Notes: generated from the sequence alone by a model not told the origin. A DNA stretch of 64,000 bases from Arthrobacter sp. ISL-28 (GCF_018613875.1 NZ_JAGGPJ010000018.1:646-64645), one strand, 5' to 3'; positions 50,188-60,035 are shown, counted from the stretch's first letter. Made by a program: numbers and translations.

Positions 50188-53100
50188 TTAGCGCCGGACG
50201 AGCGTCCGCAGGAGTTTCAGGGCCACCGAGATCGAGGCGATGTCCACCTGCCCCGGCTTGGTCACTTCTGCAAAGGTGTCCTTGATTCGCGCCAGCTGCT
50301 CCTGGTGCCCGCGCTCCCATGCCACGATGCGTTCCACGACGTCGGTCCGTGCGGGGCCGGTGCCCGGAGTCATCTGCATGACGGAGATCGTCATGTCCGC
50401 CACCGCGGAATAGACGTCGTCCCGCAGCGCCGCCCGTGCCAGGGTCTCCCACCGGCTGTGCCGCGGCAGGTCGGTGATGCGCAGCAGCAGGCTCGCTGCG
50501 CCAATGCGCTGGAAGACGGCGTAATACAGATCGGTGATGGCGGTGATGGGTTCGTGCACCTGCTCGGACACGAGCGAAATATCGAGCAGCCCGAAGCTCT
50601 CCAGCATGTCCGCCGCGCGTTTGCCCAGCTCGTGGGGAAGCCCGACACTGTCCCAGTGCGTGAGGCGGTCCTGGACGCGGTCAAGGTCGGATCCGCGCAG
50701 GTAGTCCACCGTTTTGGTGCGCAGCAGGTCCAGGGTGGGCATGATCCGGTCCAGTGCCTCGGCCACCGGCTGGTCCCGATGGTCATGCGTGACGTACCAG
50801 CGGGTGGCCCGGTCCAGGACCCTGCGCATGTGAATGGCGACTTGCGCGGCGTGTTCAGTGGGATATCCGGCGGGCAGGGCGCTCAGTTGGCGCACGAACC
50901 ACGGCAGGTCAAAGGCCTCCCGCGTCACGACGAAGGCGCGGGCCACAGCGGCGGCCGTGGCGGTGGTTTCCTCGATTGCCCGGAAGGCGTAGGTGATCCC
51001 GCCCAGATTGATCATGTCATTGGCCACCACTGTGCACACGATCTGCCGGCGCAGAGGGTGGGTGTCCAGCTCGGCATCGAAGCGCTCGGACAGCTGGCGC
51101 GGGAAGTAGCCGCGAAGAACCTTCTTGAACCAGGGGTCATCCGCAAGGTCACTCGCGTTCAGTTCCCTGGCCAGCTCCACCTTCGCGTAGGCGGCGAGCA
51201 CGCACAGCTCCGGAGTGGTCAGGCCCTTGCCCGAGCGCAGTCTCTCCCGGAGCTGTTCCGTGCTGGGCAGCGCCTCCAGGCCGCGGTCCAGGTCGGTGGC
51301 ATTTTCCAGCCAGTCCATGGTCCGTTCGAAGCCGGGGCTCCATTCGAGCACCAGATGCCGGTCGTTGAGCAGGAGGACGTTCTGGTCCACGTTGTTGGCC
51401 AGCACCAGCCGGGCCACCTCGTCGGTGAGGGACTGCAGGAAGCCGGTGCGCTCGGAGGCCTGCATCTTTCCCGCCGCGATCATCCTGTCAACGAAAATCT
51501 TGATGTTGACCTCGTGATCGGAGCAGTCCACGCCCGCCGAGTTGTCGATCGCATCGGTGTTCAGCAGGACGCCAGTGAGGGCTGCCTCGATTCGGCCGCG
51601 CTGGGTGACACCGAGGTTCCCGCCCTCGGCCACGGCCCGGGCCCGCAACTCGTTGCCGTTGATCCGAAGGGGGTCGTTCGCCTTGTCGCCCACGTCGGTG
51701 TGACTCTCGGACGAAGCTTTGACGTAGGTTCCGATTCCGCCGTTGTAGAGCAGGTCAACGGGCGCCCGCAGGATGGCCTGCAGGAGTCCGTGGGGCGGCA
51801 GCGCCACCGTTCCCGGGTCCAGACCGAGGGATGTCCGGACCTGTTCGGTGATGTCGATCGTCTTGGCCTGGCGTGAGTGGACGCCGCCGCCCTCACTGAT
51901 GAGTGACAGGTCGTAGTCCGCCCAGGAGGAGCGTGGCAGGCCAAAGAGGCGCCGGCGTTCCGCGAAGGAGGCTGCGGCGTCAGGGGCCGGATCTAGGAAG
52001 ATGTGCCGGTGGTCGAAGGCCGCCACGAGCCTGATGTGCGGCGAGAGCAGCATTCCGTTCCCGAAGACGTCCCCGCTCATGTCTCCGATGCCGACCACAG
52101 TGAACTCTTCCCGCTGAGGGTCCATGCCAAGCTCGCGGAAGTGGTGCTTGACGGACTCCCACGCCCCGCGCGCGGTGATTCCCATCTGCTTGTGGTCGTA
52201 TCCCACGGACCCGCCCGAGGCGAACGCGTCCCCGAGCCAGAAGCCGTACTCCTGCGCCACGGCGTTGGCGGCGTCTGAGAAGGTTGCGGTTCCCTTGTCG
52301 GCCGCAACCACGAGGTAGTAGTCGTCGCCGTCGTGGCGCACAACACGGTCCGGGGGCACCACCGCTTCCCCGTCCGCCGATGTGACCAAGTTGTCCGTGA
52401 GATCCAGCAGCCCGCGGATGAAGATCCGGTAGCACTCCAGCCCTTCGGCCAGCCACGCCTCCCGGTCCGCGGCCGCGTCCGGCAGCTGTTTGGGGTAGAA
52501 GCCACCTTTGGCCCCGGTGGGCACAATGACGGAGTTCTTGACGTTCTGCGCCTTGACCAGGCCTAGGATCTCGGTCCGGAAATCCTCACTCCGCTCCGAC
52601 CAGCGCAGCCCGCCGCGGGCAAGCTCCCCGAAGCGGAGGTGGACGCCTTCCGCCCGCGGGGAGTAGACCCAGATCTCGTACTTTGGCCGCGGAAACGGGG
52701 CGTTGGCGATCGCCGCCGGATTCAGTTTGAAGCTCAGGTGCGGCTTGTCCTGGAAGTAGTTGGTGCGGAGGGTGGCTTCCACCAGGTTCATGAACGTGCG
52801 CAGCAGCCGGTCGGCGTCGAGGACGGGGACCTCGTCTATCGCCGACAGAAGTTCAGCCCGCGCCGTGGCGGAGTCGCGGAAACGCCCGCTCACGTCCAGT
52901 GCCGGATCGAACTTCGCCTCGAACAGGGCCAGCAGCGCGTGCGTTGCCCGGACGTTGGCCATCAGGGTGTCTGCGATGAAGCCGTACGAGTTGGTTGTCC
53001 CCAGCTGCTGGAGGTACCTGGCATAGCTTCGCAGGATGGAGGCTTGCCGCCAGCCCACGCCCTCCCGGATGACCAGCGCATTGATCCGGTCCGATTCGAC

Positions 53101-55167
53101 GTCGCCCCGCATGGCAGCGCAGAATGCGTCCGCCAGCAGTCCGCTGGTAGCTTCCGGATCCACACCGCCGGGGTACTTCACGCCAAGGTCATACAGGAAC
53201 AGGTCCTGGCCGTTCCCGCGCCGAATGTCGAAGGGCCGCTGGTTCAGCACTTCAAGGCCGAGATGATGCAGGAAAGGCAGGATCTGGGTAAGGCTGCGGG
53301 CTTTGGTCAGGTACAGGCGGATCCGGGCCGGCTCGGCCGGGGTAGGCGACGTTCCCTGCGGGACCTGCACCGTCAACAGCGGGTCATCCAAGGAGCGGCC
53401 GCCGGTGCCGTCGAGGTCGAAGGCTTCAAAACTGATGATGTCCCTGATCGCAGCTTCCGGTTCGTAATCGGCCCGGTAACTCGCCGGAAAGGCCTCCGCC
53501 CACAGCCGCGAAAGCCGGGCAGCGTCCTGTGCGGGAAAACGGTCACGGATCAGTTCATCAAGCCCTTCCGTCCAGGACCGCGTGGCGGCTATCAGGCGCC
53601 GCTCCAGCTGGTAAGGGTCGACGGCGGCAGGGCCGGCTTCGGCGCCGGCGGCACCTGCTGCCCGGGTACTGGAGGGGGCCCTGGCTATGAGGATCCGAAA
53701 GAACACGCGGGCCATGGGGGAATCGGTCAGCCGGACCTCGAACTCGATGGACTTCGCCTTGAAGGCCTGCCGGAGCTCCTGCTCCATGAGCAGCCGGACC
53801 GCCGTGCTGTACCGGCGGCGCGGGAAGAACACCAGCACGGACATGAACCTGCCAAAGCTGTCCGGCCGAAGGAACAGCCGCGTGCGCCGGAGCTCCTCAG
53901 CGCGGAGGACATCGGCCGCGAGCCGCACGAGGTCATCGGTCTCGATGTGAAAAAGCTCATCGCGCGGGAAGGATTCAAGGATGGCCAGCAGATCCTTGCC
54001 CTGATGGGACCGGGGCGACAGCTCAAGGCGTTCCCTGACATCCCGGACCTTTTCGCGGATCACCGGGATCCGGCGGACGGACTGGTGTGCCGCGCCGGGC
54101 GTGAACAGTCCCACGAAACGTCTCTCCCCGGTGACTTCGCCGTCCTGCCCGAACACCGTCAGGCGCAGTTCATCCAAGTACGAGGGCCTCAGGACAGTGG
54201 AGCGGAGGTCGGACGTGGCAAGCGTCAACACTCTCGGACCCGGGATGCCGGGCTCACTGGCTTCCGGCCGCCCCGGCCCGGGCTCCCCAGGTTCCCGTTC
54301 CCCAGGCTCCGGCTCCCCAGGATCCGGCGGCCGGTGACCGTTTCCCGGCGGCTGCCGCAGCAGGCCCAGCGCCGAACCCCGGCGCTCGGCGAACAGCCCC
54401 CGGCCGCCCACCGTCGTGGGTTCATATTCGCGATAGCCGAGGAAGACGAAGTTGCCGTCGGCGAGCCACAGGAGCAGGGCGCGCAACTGATCGACGGGCG
54501 GGACCGCAGCGGGCGGAAAGCCGTCGAGGTCAGCGACGGCCTCGGATACCCGGGCGTTGATCGCGGCGGCATCCTCTGCAGTGACGCGGACGTCGTCGAG
54601 TACTCCCTGCAGCCGTTCCATGAGCTCGTCGGTTGCTGCCTCGTCAGCCATCCTGCCTATTTCGACGGCGAGCCAGATCTCGGCGGCCCCGCTCCCCTTT
54701 GGCCCCGCCGGATCAGGCCCTTCCGGACCAGGCCGCTCCCGATCGGGGCCCGCTGCTGGCTCGGGCTCACCGCTCAGGCCTTCCCTGGCGGGGCCGGGCC
54801 GGACCTCCAGCAGCTGGTGGGACACAGGATCGCGCAGCACGTGGAAAATCGGATGGACGAGCAGCCCGATCGAGGCGTCCTCGCGCGTGAGTTCTGCCGT
54901 CACGGAGTGAACCAGGTATGGCAGGTCCTCCATGACCACGGCCACGACGCTCGCATCCAGCTCGTGCAGGACGCCCACAGCCGCTTGCCCGGGCTGCCGG
55001 CGGGATCCCACCTCCAGATGGTGCATCGCCCTGGCCCGGAGGGTTTCGGCGCTGTAGTTCTGGAGGTCCTCCGCGGCTACGTGCGCATAGTAGCCGGCAA
55101 GGAAATGCCGGTCGGGCTCTAGGGCATTCGCCGCCGCGGACTGCGAGGGCCCCGATCTGCGTGCCAT
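50188..55167 (-). CDS. gdhB: NAD-specific glutamate dehydrogenase, 180-kDa (GDH180/GdhB) type
   Basis: A 1659-residue catabolic glutamate dehydrogenase, oxidising glutamate to 2-oxoglutarate and ammonia. The large N-terminal ACT-like and helical regulatory part precedes the catalytic core, with GGLRWSERSEDFRTEILGLV and VKNSVIVPTGAKGGFYPKQ carrying the substrate Lys, then a Rossmann part (VVGIGDMSGDVFGNGMLLS) and a C-terminal helical domain. Two Pro/Gly/Glu-rich low-complexity stretches near bases 54241-54350 and 54680-54780 are unusual insertions in the N-terminal half. GGAGG upstream of ATG 55167 supports that start; an in-frame ATG exists at 55230. A long open frame on the opposite strand is a shadow of this gene. 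Confidence 0.95.
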   Translation of the reverse strand: MARRSGPSQSAAANALEPDRHFLAGYYAHVAAEDLQNYSAETLRARAMHHLEVGSRRQPGQAAVGVLHELDASVVAVVMEDLPYLVHSVTAELTREDASIGLLVHPIFHVLRDPVSHQLLEVRPGPAREGLSGEPEPAAGPDRERPGPEGPDPAGPKGSGAAEIWLAVEIGRMADEAATDELMERLQGVLDDVRVTAEDAAAINARVSEAVADLDGFPPAAVPPVDQLRALLLWLADGNFVFLGYREYEPTTVGGRGLFAERRGSALGLLRQPPGNGHRPPDPGEPEPGEREPGEPGPGRPEASEPGIPGPRVLTLATSDLRSTVLRPSYLDELRLTVFGQDGEVTGERRFVGLFTPGAAHQSVRRIPVIREKVRDVRERLELSPRSHQGKDLLAILESFPRDELFHIETDDLVRLAADVLRAEELRRTRLFLRPDSFGRFMSVLVFFPRRRYSTAVRLLMEQELRQAFKAKSIEFEVRLTDSPMARVFFRILIARAPSSTRAAGAAGAEAGPAAVDPYQLERRLIAATRSWTEGLDELIRDRFPAQDAARLSRLWAEAFPASYRADYEPEAAIRDIISFEAFDLDGTGGRSLDDPLLTVQVPQGTSPTPAEPARIRLYLTKARSLTQILPFLHHLGLEVLNQRPFDIRRGNGQDLFLYDLGVKYPGGVDPEATSGLLADAFCAAMRGDVESDRINALVIREGVGWRQASILRSYARYLQQLGTTNSYGFIADTLMANVRATHALLALFEAKFDPALDVSGRFRDSATARAELLSAIDEVPVLDADRLLRTFMNLVEATLRTNYFQDKPHLSFKLNPAAIANAPFPRPKYEIWVYSPRAEGVHLRFGELARGGLRWSERSEDFRTEILGLVKAQNVKNSVIVPTGAKGGFYPKQLPDAAADREAWLAEGLECYRIFIRGLLDLTDNLVTSADGEAVVPPDRVVRHDGDDYYLVVAADKGTATFSDAANAVAQEYGFWLGDAFASGGSVGYDHKQMGITARGAWESVKHHFRELGMDPQREEFTVVGIGDMSGDVFGNGMLLSPHIRLVAAFDHRHIFLDPAPDAAASFAERRRLFGLPRSSWADYDLSLISEGGGVHSRQAKTIDITEQVRTSLGLDPGTVALPPHGLLQAILRAPVDLLYNGGIGTYVKASSESHTDVGDKANDPLRINGNELRARAVAEGGNLGVTQRGRIEAALTGVLLNTDAIDNSAGVDCSDHEVNIKIFVDRMIAAGKMQASERTGFLQSLTDEVARLVLANNVDQNVLLLNDRHLVLEWSPGFERTMDWLENATDLDRGLEALPSTEQLRERLRSGKGLTTPELCVLAAYAKVELARELNASDLADDPWFKKVLRGYFPRQLSERFDAELDTHPLRRQIVCTVVANDMINLGGITYAFRAIEETTATAAAVARAFVVTREAFDLPWFVRQLSALPAGYPTEHAAQVAIHMRRVLDRATRWYVTHDHRDQPVAEALDRIMPTLDLLRTKTVDYLRGSDLDRVQDRLTHWDSVGLPHELGKRAADMLESFGLLDISLVSEQVHEPITAITDLYYAVFQRIGAASLLLRITDLPRHSRWETLARAALRDDVYSAVADMTISVMQMTPGTGPARTDVVERIVAWERGHQEQLARIKDTFAEVTKPGQVDIASISVALKLLRTLVRR

Positions 55168-55289
55168 GCCAATGCGCCTCCACAGCGCGGTCGTGCTGCC
55201 GCCAAAAGCGGCCGTTCCTCCTGCCCGCACCTCTTTTCATCATGGCCGCAGCCGCGAGGCACGTCCAGTGCTGCCGGTCAACCGCGAGG

Positions 55290-55964
55290 CTACTTGGTGG
55301 AGCGCCCCATCGGGTCCTCGGCAGTGGGGTCCGTCAGGGCCAGGCCGCCCACGGGGCTGGCATCCCAGTGGATCAGGTTCCAGCCGGCGTCGGGATCGCC
55401 ATCGAGTGCCACGATGCCAGTATTGGCGAGGACGTGCCGGGCGGCGAACTCCATGTCGATGTTGTCGGCCCGGTGCCCTGCCCAGACGCGGATCGCCGCC
55501 CCGTGGCTGACGACGGCGACAGCGGCGGAGTCCGGAGCGCCGGCGGCTTCGGCCGCCACCTTGGCGATGGCGGCGTCGTAGCGTTCGAAGAACTCATGTC
55601 CGTTGGGGCCGGCAGGCATCCGCCGGTCGAAATCACCGTCCGTCCAGGCGAAGACGGTGCTCATGTACCGGCGGTGGGACTCGTGGTCCGTCAGCTTTTC
55701 CAGGGCGCCGGCCTCGATTTCGTGGATGCCGTCCAGGATCTGGACGTCCAGCCCGAGCTCACGGCTTAGCGGCCGGGCAGTGATCTGGGTGCGGACCAGC
55801 GTAGAGGCGTACAGCGCACCGATCGGCTCGTTCACCAGCGCCCGCGGCAGAGCCTCGGCCTGGCGCTCGCCCAGCTCGGTCAGGCCGGGGCCGGGGTGGG
55901 CCGTGTCCAGCTGGCCCAGCACGTTTCCGGGAGTCTCGCCGTGGCGGATGAGCAGGAGCTTCAT
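55290..55964 (-). CDS. Histidine phosphatase family protein (phosphoglycerate mutase-like)
   Basis: A 224-residue histidine phosphatase. The RHGE motif with the phosphorylated His8 is at residues 7-10 (LLLIRHGETPGN), Arg and Glu partners follow (ASTLVRTQITA; EIEAGALEKL), and the second His is in VVSHGAAIRVW. It would act on a small phosphate ester. It is downstream of purB on the same strand, after a hairpin, and 122 bases upstream of the GDH180 gene. Confidence 0.9.
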   Translation of the reverse strand: MKLLLIRHGETPGNVLGQLDTAHPGPGLTELGERQAEALPRALVNEPIGALYASTLVRTQITARPLSRELGLDVQILDGIHEIEAGALEKLTDHESHRRYMSTVFAWTDGDFDRRMPAGPNGHEFFERYDAAIAKVAAEAAGAPDSAAVAVVSHGAAIRVWAGHRADNIDMEFAARHVLANTGIVALDGDPDAGWNLIHWDASPVGGLALTDPTAEDPMGRSTK

Positions 55965-56043
55965 GGTTCGTGTGTCCTTGTCATCGTCGGGAAAGTAGGC
56001 GGTCCCGGCGCTTTCCCGAAAAGCGGCCGGAAACGGAAGGGAT

Positions 56044-56063
56044 GCCGGGCAGCGAAGCCCGGC
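56044..56063 (-). terminator. Hairpin downstream of purB
   Basis: GCCGGGC (56044-56050) and GCCCGGC (56057-56063) form a perfect stem around AGCGAA, 13 bases after the purB stop. The sequence after it on the minus strand is only moderately T-rich. Confidence 0.55.
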
Positions 56064-56076
56064 ACCGCCGTCGTAC

Positions 56077-57519
56077 TTATTTCAGGTGGTCCACCAGCTG
56101 GTCGGCGATGCCGATGTACCTGTCCGGAGTCAATGCAAGCAGCCGCGCTTCGGCGTCGGGGGAAAGGCCCAGGCTCTGGACGAATTCCTGCATCCGGGCT
56201 GCGTCTACGCGCTGCCCGCGGGTGAGGTCCTTGAGCCGCTCGTACGGGTTTTCCATGCCTTTGACGCCGGCGATCGCCTCGGCCCGCATGACCATCTGGA
56301 TGGCCTCGCCCAGGACTTCCCAGTTGGTGTCCAAGTCACCGGCGAGCACGTCTTCCGCAACGTCCAGTCGCTCCAGGCCCTTGGCCACGTTGGAGATCGC
56401 CAGCAGGGAGTGACCGAATGCCACGCCGATGTTGCGCTGGCTCGAGGAGTCCGTGAGGTCGCGCTGCCAGCGGGAGGTGACCAGTGTGGATCCGAGCACG
56501 TCCAGGAGCCCCGAGGAGATCTCCAGGTTGGCCTCGGCATTTTCAAACCGGATCGGGTTGACCTTGTGCGGCATCGTGGAGGAGCCGGTGGCGCCTGCAA
56601 CCGGGATCTGGGCGAAGTAGCCGATGGAGATGTAGCTCCAGATGTCGGTGCAGACGTTGTGCAGGATCCGGTTGAAACGCGCGACGTCGGCGTACAGCTC
56701 GGCCTGCCAGTCGTGACTTTCGATCTGGGTGGTCAGCGGGTTCCAGGTGAGGCCCAGTCCCTCCACGAACGACTTGGAGACCTGCTGCCAATCGGCCCCC
56801 GGGACCGAGGCCACGTGGGCAGCGTAAGTGCCGGTGGCACCGTTGATCTTGCCGAGGTACTCGGTCCTGGCAATCCGGTCCAGCTGGCGGGTGAGGCGGT
56901 GCGCAATGACGGCAAGTTCCTTGCCCAGCGTGGTGGGCGTGGCCGGCTGGCCGTGCGTGCGGGACAGCATAGGCACGGCGCGGTTGTCCTCGGCCATCTT
57001 GCTGATCTGGGCCACGAGGGCGCGCGCGGCCGGCAGCCACACGTCCTCTACAGCACCCTTGACGCCGAGCGCATAGGACAGGTTGTTGATGTCCTCCGAG
57101 GTACAGCCGAAGTGCACCATGGCGGTCAAGTTTTCGATGCCGATCGCCGGCAGGCGGCGGCCGATGTAGTACTCAACAGCCTTCACATCGTGAACCGTGA
57201 CGGCCTCGATTTCGGCCAGTTCAGCCACAGAGGCGGCGTCGAATTCGGTGACGATCGCCCGGAGCTGCTCCTGCTGGTCGGCGGTCAGCGGGCCGGCGCC
57301 CGGAAGGACGTTGTTGCTGGTCAGGTGGATGAGCCACTCCACCTCGACGGCGACGCGGTCGCGGTTGAGGGCGGCCTCGGAAAGGTAGTCAACGAGGGGC
57401 GCGACGGCGGACTGGTAGCGGCCATCCAGCGGGCCGAGCGCGATCTGTTCCGGTGACGCGGCGAGGGCCAGGCGTCCGGAGGGCGTACGGGTATCAGCTG
57501 TGGCGGCAGTTTCAGGCAT
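56077..57519 (-). CDS. purB: Adenylosuccinate lyase
   Basis: A 480-residue fumarase/aspartase-superfamily enzyme that releases fumarate from adenylosuccinate and from SAICAR in purine synthesis. The superfamily signature is SSTMPHKVNPIRFENAE, and TSEDINNLSYAL and LSRTHGQPATPTTLGKE are also present. This sequence type and the ALGPLDGRYQS start match the PurB of E. coli type. ATG 57519 is used. The upstream 258 bases to the divergent WXG-like gene hold no other gene. Confidence 0.95.
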   Translation of the reverse strand: MPETAATADTRTPSGRLALAASPEQIALGPLDGRYQSAVAPLVDYLSEAALNRDRVAVEVEWLIHLTSNNVLPGAGPLTADQQEQLRAIVTEFDAASVAELAEIEAVTVHDVKAVEYYIGRRLPAIGIENLTAMVHFGCTSEDINNLSYALGVKGAVEDVWLPAARALVAQISKMAEDNRAVPMLSRTHGQPATPTTLGKELAVIAHRLTRQLDRIARTEYLGKINGATGTYAAHVASVPGADWQQVSKSFVEGLGLTWNPLTTQIESHDWQAELYADVARFNRILHNVCTDIWSYISIGYFAQIPVAGATGSSTMPHKVNPIRFENAEANLEISSGLLDVLGSTLVTSRWQRDLTDSSSQRNIGVAFGHSLLAISNVAKGLERLDVAEDVLAGDLDTNWEVLGEAIQMVMRAEAIAGVKGMENPYERLKDLTRGQRVDAARMQEFVQSLGLSPDAEARLLALTPDRYIGIADQLVDHLK

Positions 57520-57777
57520 GCCCTGATTCTTTCATGAACTCCTGCACGCCGCTGAAGCACTGGGTTGCTTGTGACTTCTCCCCCACAGGATCCGCCTTAG
57601 GCGGCTGTCCACATAGCCGACGGCCGACATTCCGGAGCGCTGCCATGCTCCGTAGCGTCGGGGGCAGGACACGACGTACGCGGCTGGGATGGCAGCGCCG
57701 GCGGGGTAGCGGGCGTGGCCGGACCGGACGCGGGAAACCGGCGGGCGGAAATCCGGACGGGGAAGAAGGGGAAGCGA

Positions 57778-58083
57778 ATGAGCGACAACGTCACCGCAGC
57801 GGAGGCCGCGGCCTGTTCGTCACGCAGCTTTGACGTGCAGCTGCTGGCGGGCCGCGTCGAGGCCTGCGCGGACCAGCTGGACGCCGTTCTGGCCAGCCTG
57901 TCGCAGCTGCAGCTGATGGATTGGCAGTCGCCTGCCGGCATCGCCTACCGGACGAGCATCGGGCTGCAGGCCGCCGCCCTGGCGAGGGCGAGGGATCGCC
58001 TGAACTCGGCGGCGGTGGCCGTCCGCCGGCATGCCCAGAACGTGTCGGTGTCGTCCATGCGGACAGCGGCAGGTGGCTACTGA
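57778..58083 (+). CDS. WXG100-like small helical protein
   Basis: A 101-residue protein predicted to be two long helices joined by a turn: residues 18-46 (FDVQLLAGRVEACADQLDAVLASLSQLQL) and 54-88, with W49-Q-S-P-A-G at the turn, like the W-x-G turn of ESAT-6/WXG100 proteins except that Ser replaces the Gly. Length and layout match the family. AAGGGGA precedes ATG 57778, and in-frame codons upstream are not preferred. Its stop overlaps the start of the next gene (TGATG), so the two are translationally coupled, as esxAB-like pairs are. No ESX core gene lies in the window. The assignment is by pattern, not by family match. Confidence 0.6.
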   Translation: MSDNVTAAEAAACSSRSFDVQLLAGRVEACADQLDAVLASLSQLQLMDWQSPAGIAYRTSIGLQAAALARARDRLNSAAVAVRRHAQNVSVSSMRTAAGGY

Positions 58084-59558
58084 TGGCTGAGGTGACGCCG
58101 TCTGGGAGCGGCGGCCCGGTACGGCCCCTAGGGCCGGCGTCGGACGGCCACCTCTCAGTTCGGGGCGGAGTGGGTGGAATTGCGTTCCAGCTGGAGGAGC
58201 TGGCCGGCGGCGCGAAGGATCTGGACGGATTCGCCGCGGATCTGGCCTCTGTGGAACTGTCGGTCCAGCGAATCTGGTCGGAGCTGTGCCCGTATGAAAA
58301 CGATCCGCGGTCAAGCGGCGTCGAAGCACTCACCGCCGTCTGGGAGGGACGCCGCGCGGTGGCGGCGGTGAGGGAGGAGCTCCAGGGCATGGGAAGCTTG
58401 GTGCGTGCCTGCCAGCGGGACTATGAAGACGCCGACCAGCGAGGTGTGGCTCATCTTCGCCTCGGCAGCGATTCGCTGAGGCTCTTGCCGCCGCAGCTTC
58501 TGGATCTGCTTCTCGGCGGATTCCCTAACCCGTATAGCCCGGATCTCAGCCGGCTGTTCAACAGGGACAGCATGGAGGCGCTCGCCGGCAACTATCCGGT
58601 CATCCTCAGCCTGATGGGGGCGAAACCGAAGCTGGTGCTCGAGGCAGTCACCATGGCGGCGGCAACCGGAATGCAGGGGTCCGGTGTCCCCCACGTGGTC
58701 CGCATGCTGGCCAACGGCGTGATGCCCCATCTCAAGCCGCGCCGGGTCACCGCAGCCGCGGAGCTAAGCTCCGACATCACCCTTGACACTTCACCGGCGG
58801 GACTGCTGGCAAGGGCACGGGCGGTGGATGCCGACGGCCGGGGCAAGATCGAAATCATCAGGACAGCCGGCGCGGGGCGCGAGGCATTCATTGTCATTGT
58901 TCCGGGCACCCAGCCGGGAGATGCCGGCGGCCCCAACCCATTAGATGAGGCAGGAATCGCCGAAGGACTGGGGTATTGCTCCCAGTACACGAGCTCCGCC
59001 ATCCGGGCAGCGCTGCAGCAGGCCGGAGCGGAGGCCGGCGCCCAAGTGGTGGCCGTTGGCTACAGCCAGGGCGGAATCCACGCCATGAACCTGAGCCAGG
59101 ACAAGGCCTTCCTCGCGGAATACGACCTCAAATACGTGCTCACGGCAGGGTCCCCGGTGGGCGACATAATGCCGGAACCGGGCATCCGCAGCCTGCATCT
59201 GGAACACCGGCAGGACTGGGTGCCGGGCAGCGAAGGGGCGCCCAACCCGGATACCCGGGACCGTGTGACCGTCACGCTCGAGGACCGCGTACTCACGCCT
59301 CCGGGCGAGGAATCCGGGCTGGGTCCGGGGCACCGGCTTACCCATTATGAAGCCGGTGCCCGCGCGGTAGCCGCGAGCAGCGACCCCTCGCTGATGGCGT
59401 CAACAGGCGTGCTCGCCGGCGTGGTGGGCGCCGGGGGAGCCGCCACGGCAACCCGGTTCCAGCTGGTCCGTACGGCCAAGGTGCCGGAGCCCCAGCGCTA
59501 TCACGTGGATCCGCGCCCGGCCAAGCAGTCGGACATTCGGCCCGCGGGTGGCCGGTAG
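58083..59558 (+). CDS. Alpha/beta hydrolase with N-terminal helical ESX-type domain, candidate T7SS substrate
   Basis: A 491-residue protein with two parts. Residues 30-118 form a long helical hairpin with a W-x-x-L turn region and end with Y114-E-D-A-D118, the YxxxD signal of type VII (ESX) substrates placed just after the hairpin. A Pro/Leu-rich link follows, then an alpha/beta hydrolase with FIVIVPGTQPGD, nucleophile Ser328 in GYSQG, probable acid Asp378 (HRQDWVPG), and a later His in GHRLTHYEAG. The nucleophile context resembles PE-PPE and lipase/cutinase-like serine esterases. There is no Sec signal peptide. Start ATG 58083 overlaps the WXG-like gene stop. The target could be a lipid or ester outside the cell; this is inference. 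Confidence 0.7.
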   Translation: MAEVTPSGSGGPVRPLGPASDGHLSVRGGVGGIAFQLEELAGGAKDLDGFAADLASVELSVQRIWSELCPYENDPRSSGVEALTAVWEGRRAVAAVREELQGMGSLVRACQRDYEDADQRGVAHLRLGSDSLRLLPPQLLDLLLGGFPNPYSPDLSRLFNRDSMEALAGNYPVILSLMGAKPKLVLEAVTMAAATGMQGSGVPHVVRMLANGVMPHLKPRRVTAAAELSSDITLDTSPAGLLARARAVDADGRGKIEIIRTAGAGREAFIVIVPGTQPGDAGGPNPLDEAGIAEGLGYCSQYTSSAIRAALQQAGAEAGAQVVAVGYSQGGIHAMNLSQDKAFLAEYDLKYVLTAGSPVGDIMPEPGIRSLHLEHRQDWVPGSEGAPNPDTRDRVTVTLEDRVLTPPGEESGLGPGHRLTHYEAGARAVAASSDPSLMASTGVLAGVVGAGGAATATRFQLVRTAKVPEPQRYHVDPRPAKQSDIRPAGGR

Positions 59559-59609
59559 GATGCTGCCGCTGGCGCCGCTGCATTCGGCAGGATGCTGCCG
59601 AGGACGCCG

Positions 59610-60035
59610 CTACCGGTGGCGGGCGCCCGGGATCCTGTCTGCCACCAGGGAAACGATGGTGATGATGATGGCGGCCAGCACAGCCGTCCAGAAGAAGGAG
59701 TCAATCGTGAGATGTACCGGCGTGTAGCTGCTGATCCAGGACGTCAGGTACAGCATGGCCGCATTGATGACGATCGTGAACAGTCCCAGTGTGAGGATGG
59801 TGATCGGCAGGGACAGGAAGCTGACGATCGGCCGCACGAAGGCGTTGACTACCCCGAAAATCAGTCCGACAAACAAGTACGCCAAGATAATGCCAGCAGC
59901 GTCTGTCCACTGGACACCCGTCTGTGCCACCGCTTCTCCTGCTGCCGGGGTGAAGATGTCCAGTCCGGGCAAAATCCAGCTGGCAATCCACAGGGCCAGT
60001 CCATTAATGAGCACCCGCATGATGAAAGAACGCAT
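59610..60035 (-). CDS. Small four-helix membrane protein (phage holin family IV / DUF-type)
   Basis: A 141-residue integral membrane protein with four hydrophobic helices, with IILAYLFVGLIFGVVNAFVRPIVSFLSLPITILTLGLFTIVINAAML in the middle. The pattern NAFVRPI and LPITILTLGLFTIVINA is the signature of the family called phage holin family IV, which are ordinary chromosomal proteins of unknown role. ATG 60035 or 60020 can be the start. It is convergent with the hydrolase gene above. Confidence 0.88.
   Translation of the reverse strand: MRSFIMRVLINGLALWIASWILPGLDIFTPAAGEAVAQTGVQWTDAAGIILAYLFVGLIFGVVNAFVRPIVSFLSLPITILTLGLFTIVINAAMLYLTSWISSYTPVHLTIDSFFWTAVLAAIIITIVSLVADRIPGARHR

Noticed and set aside
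52639..55122. Open frame of 827 codons on the plus strand
   Set aside because: It is antisense to the GDH180 gene and has no recognisable domain; long shadow frames are expected at this GC content.
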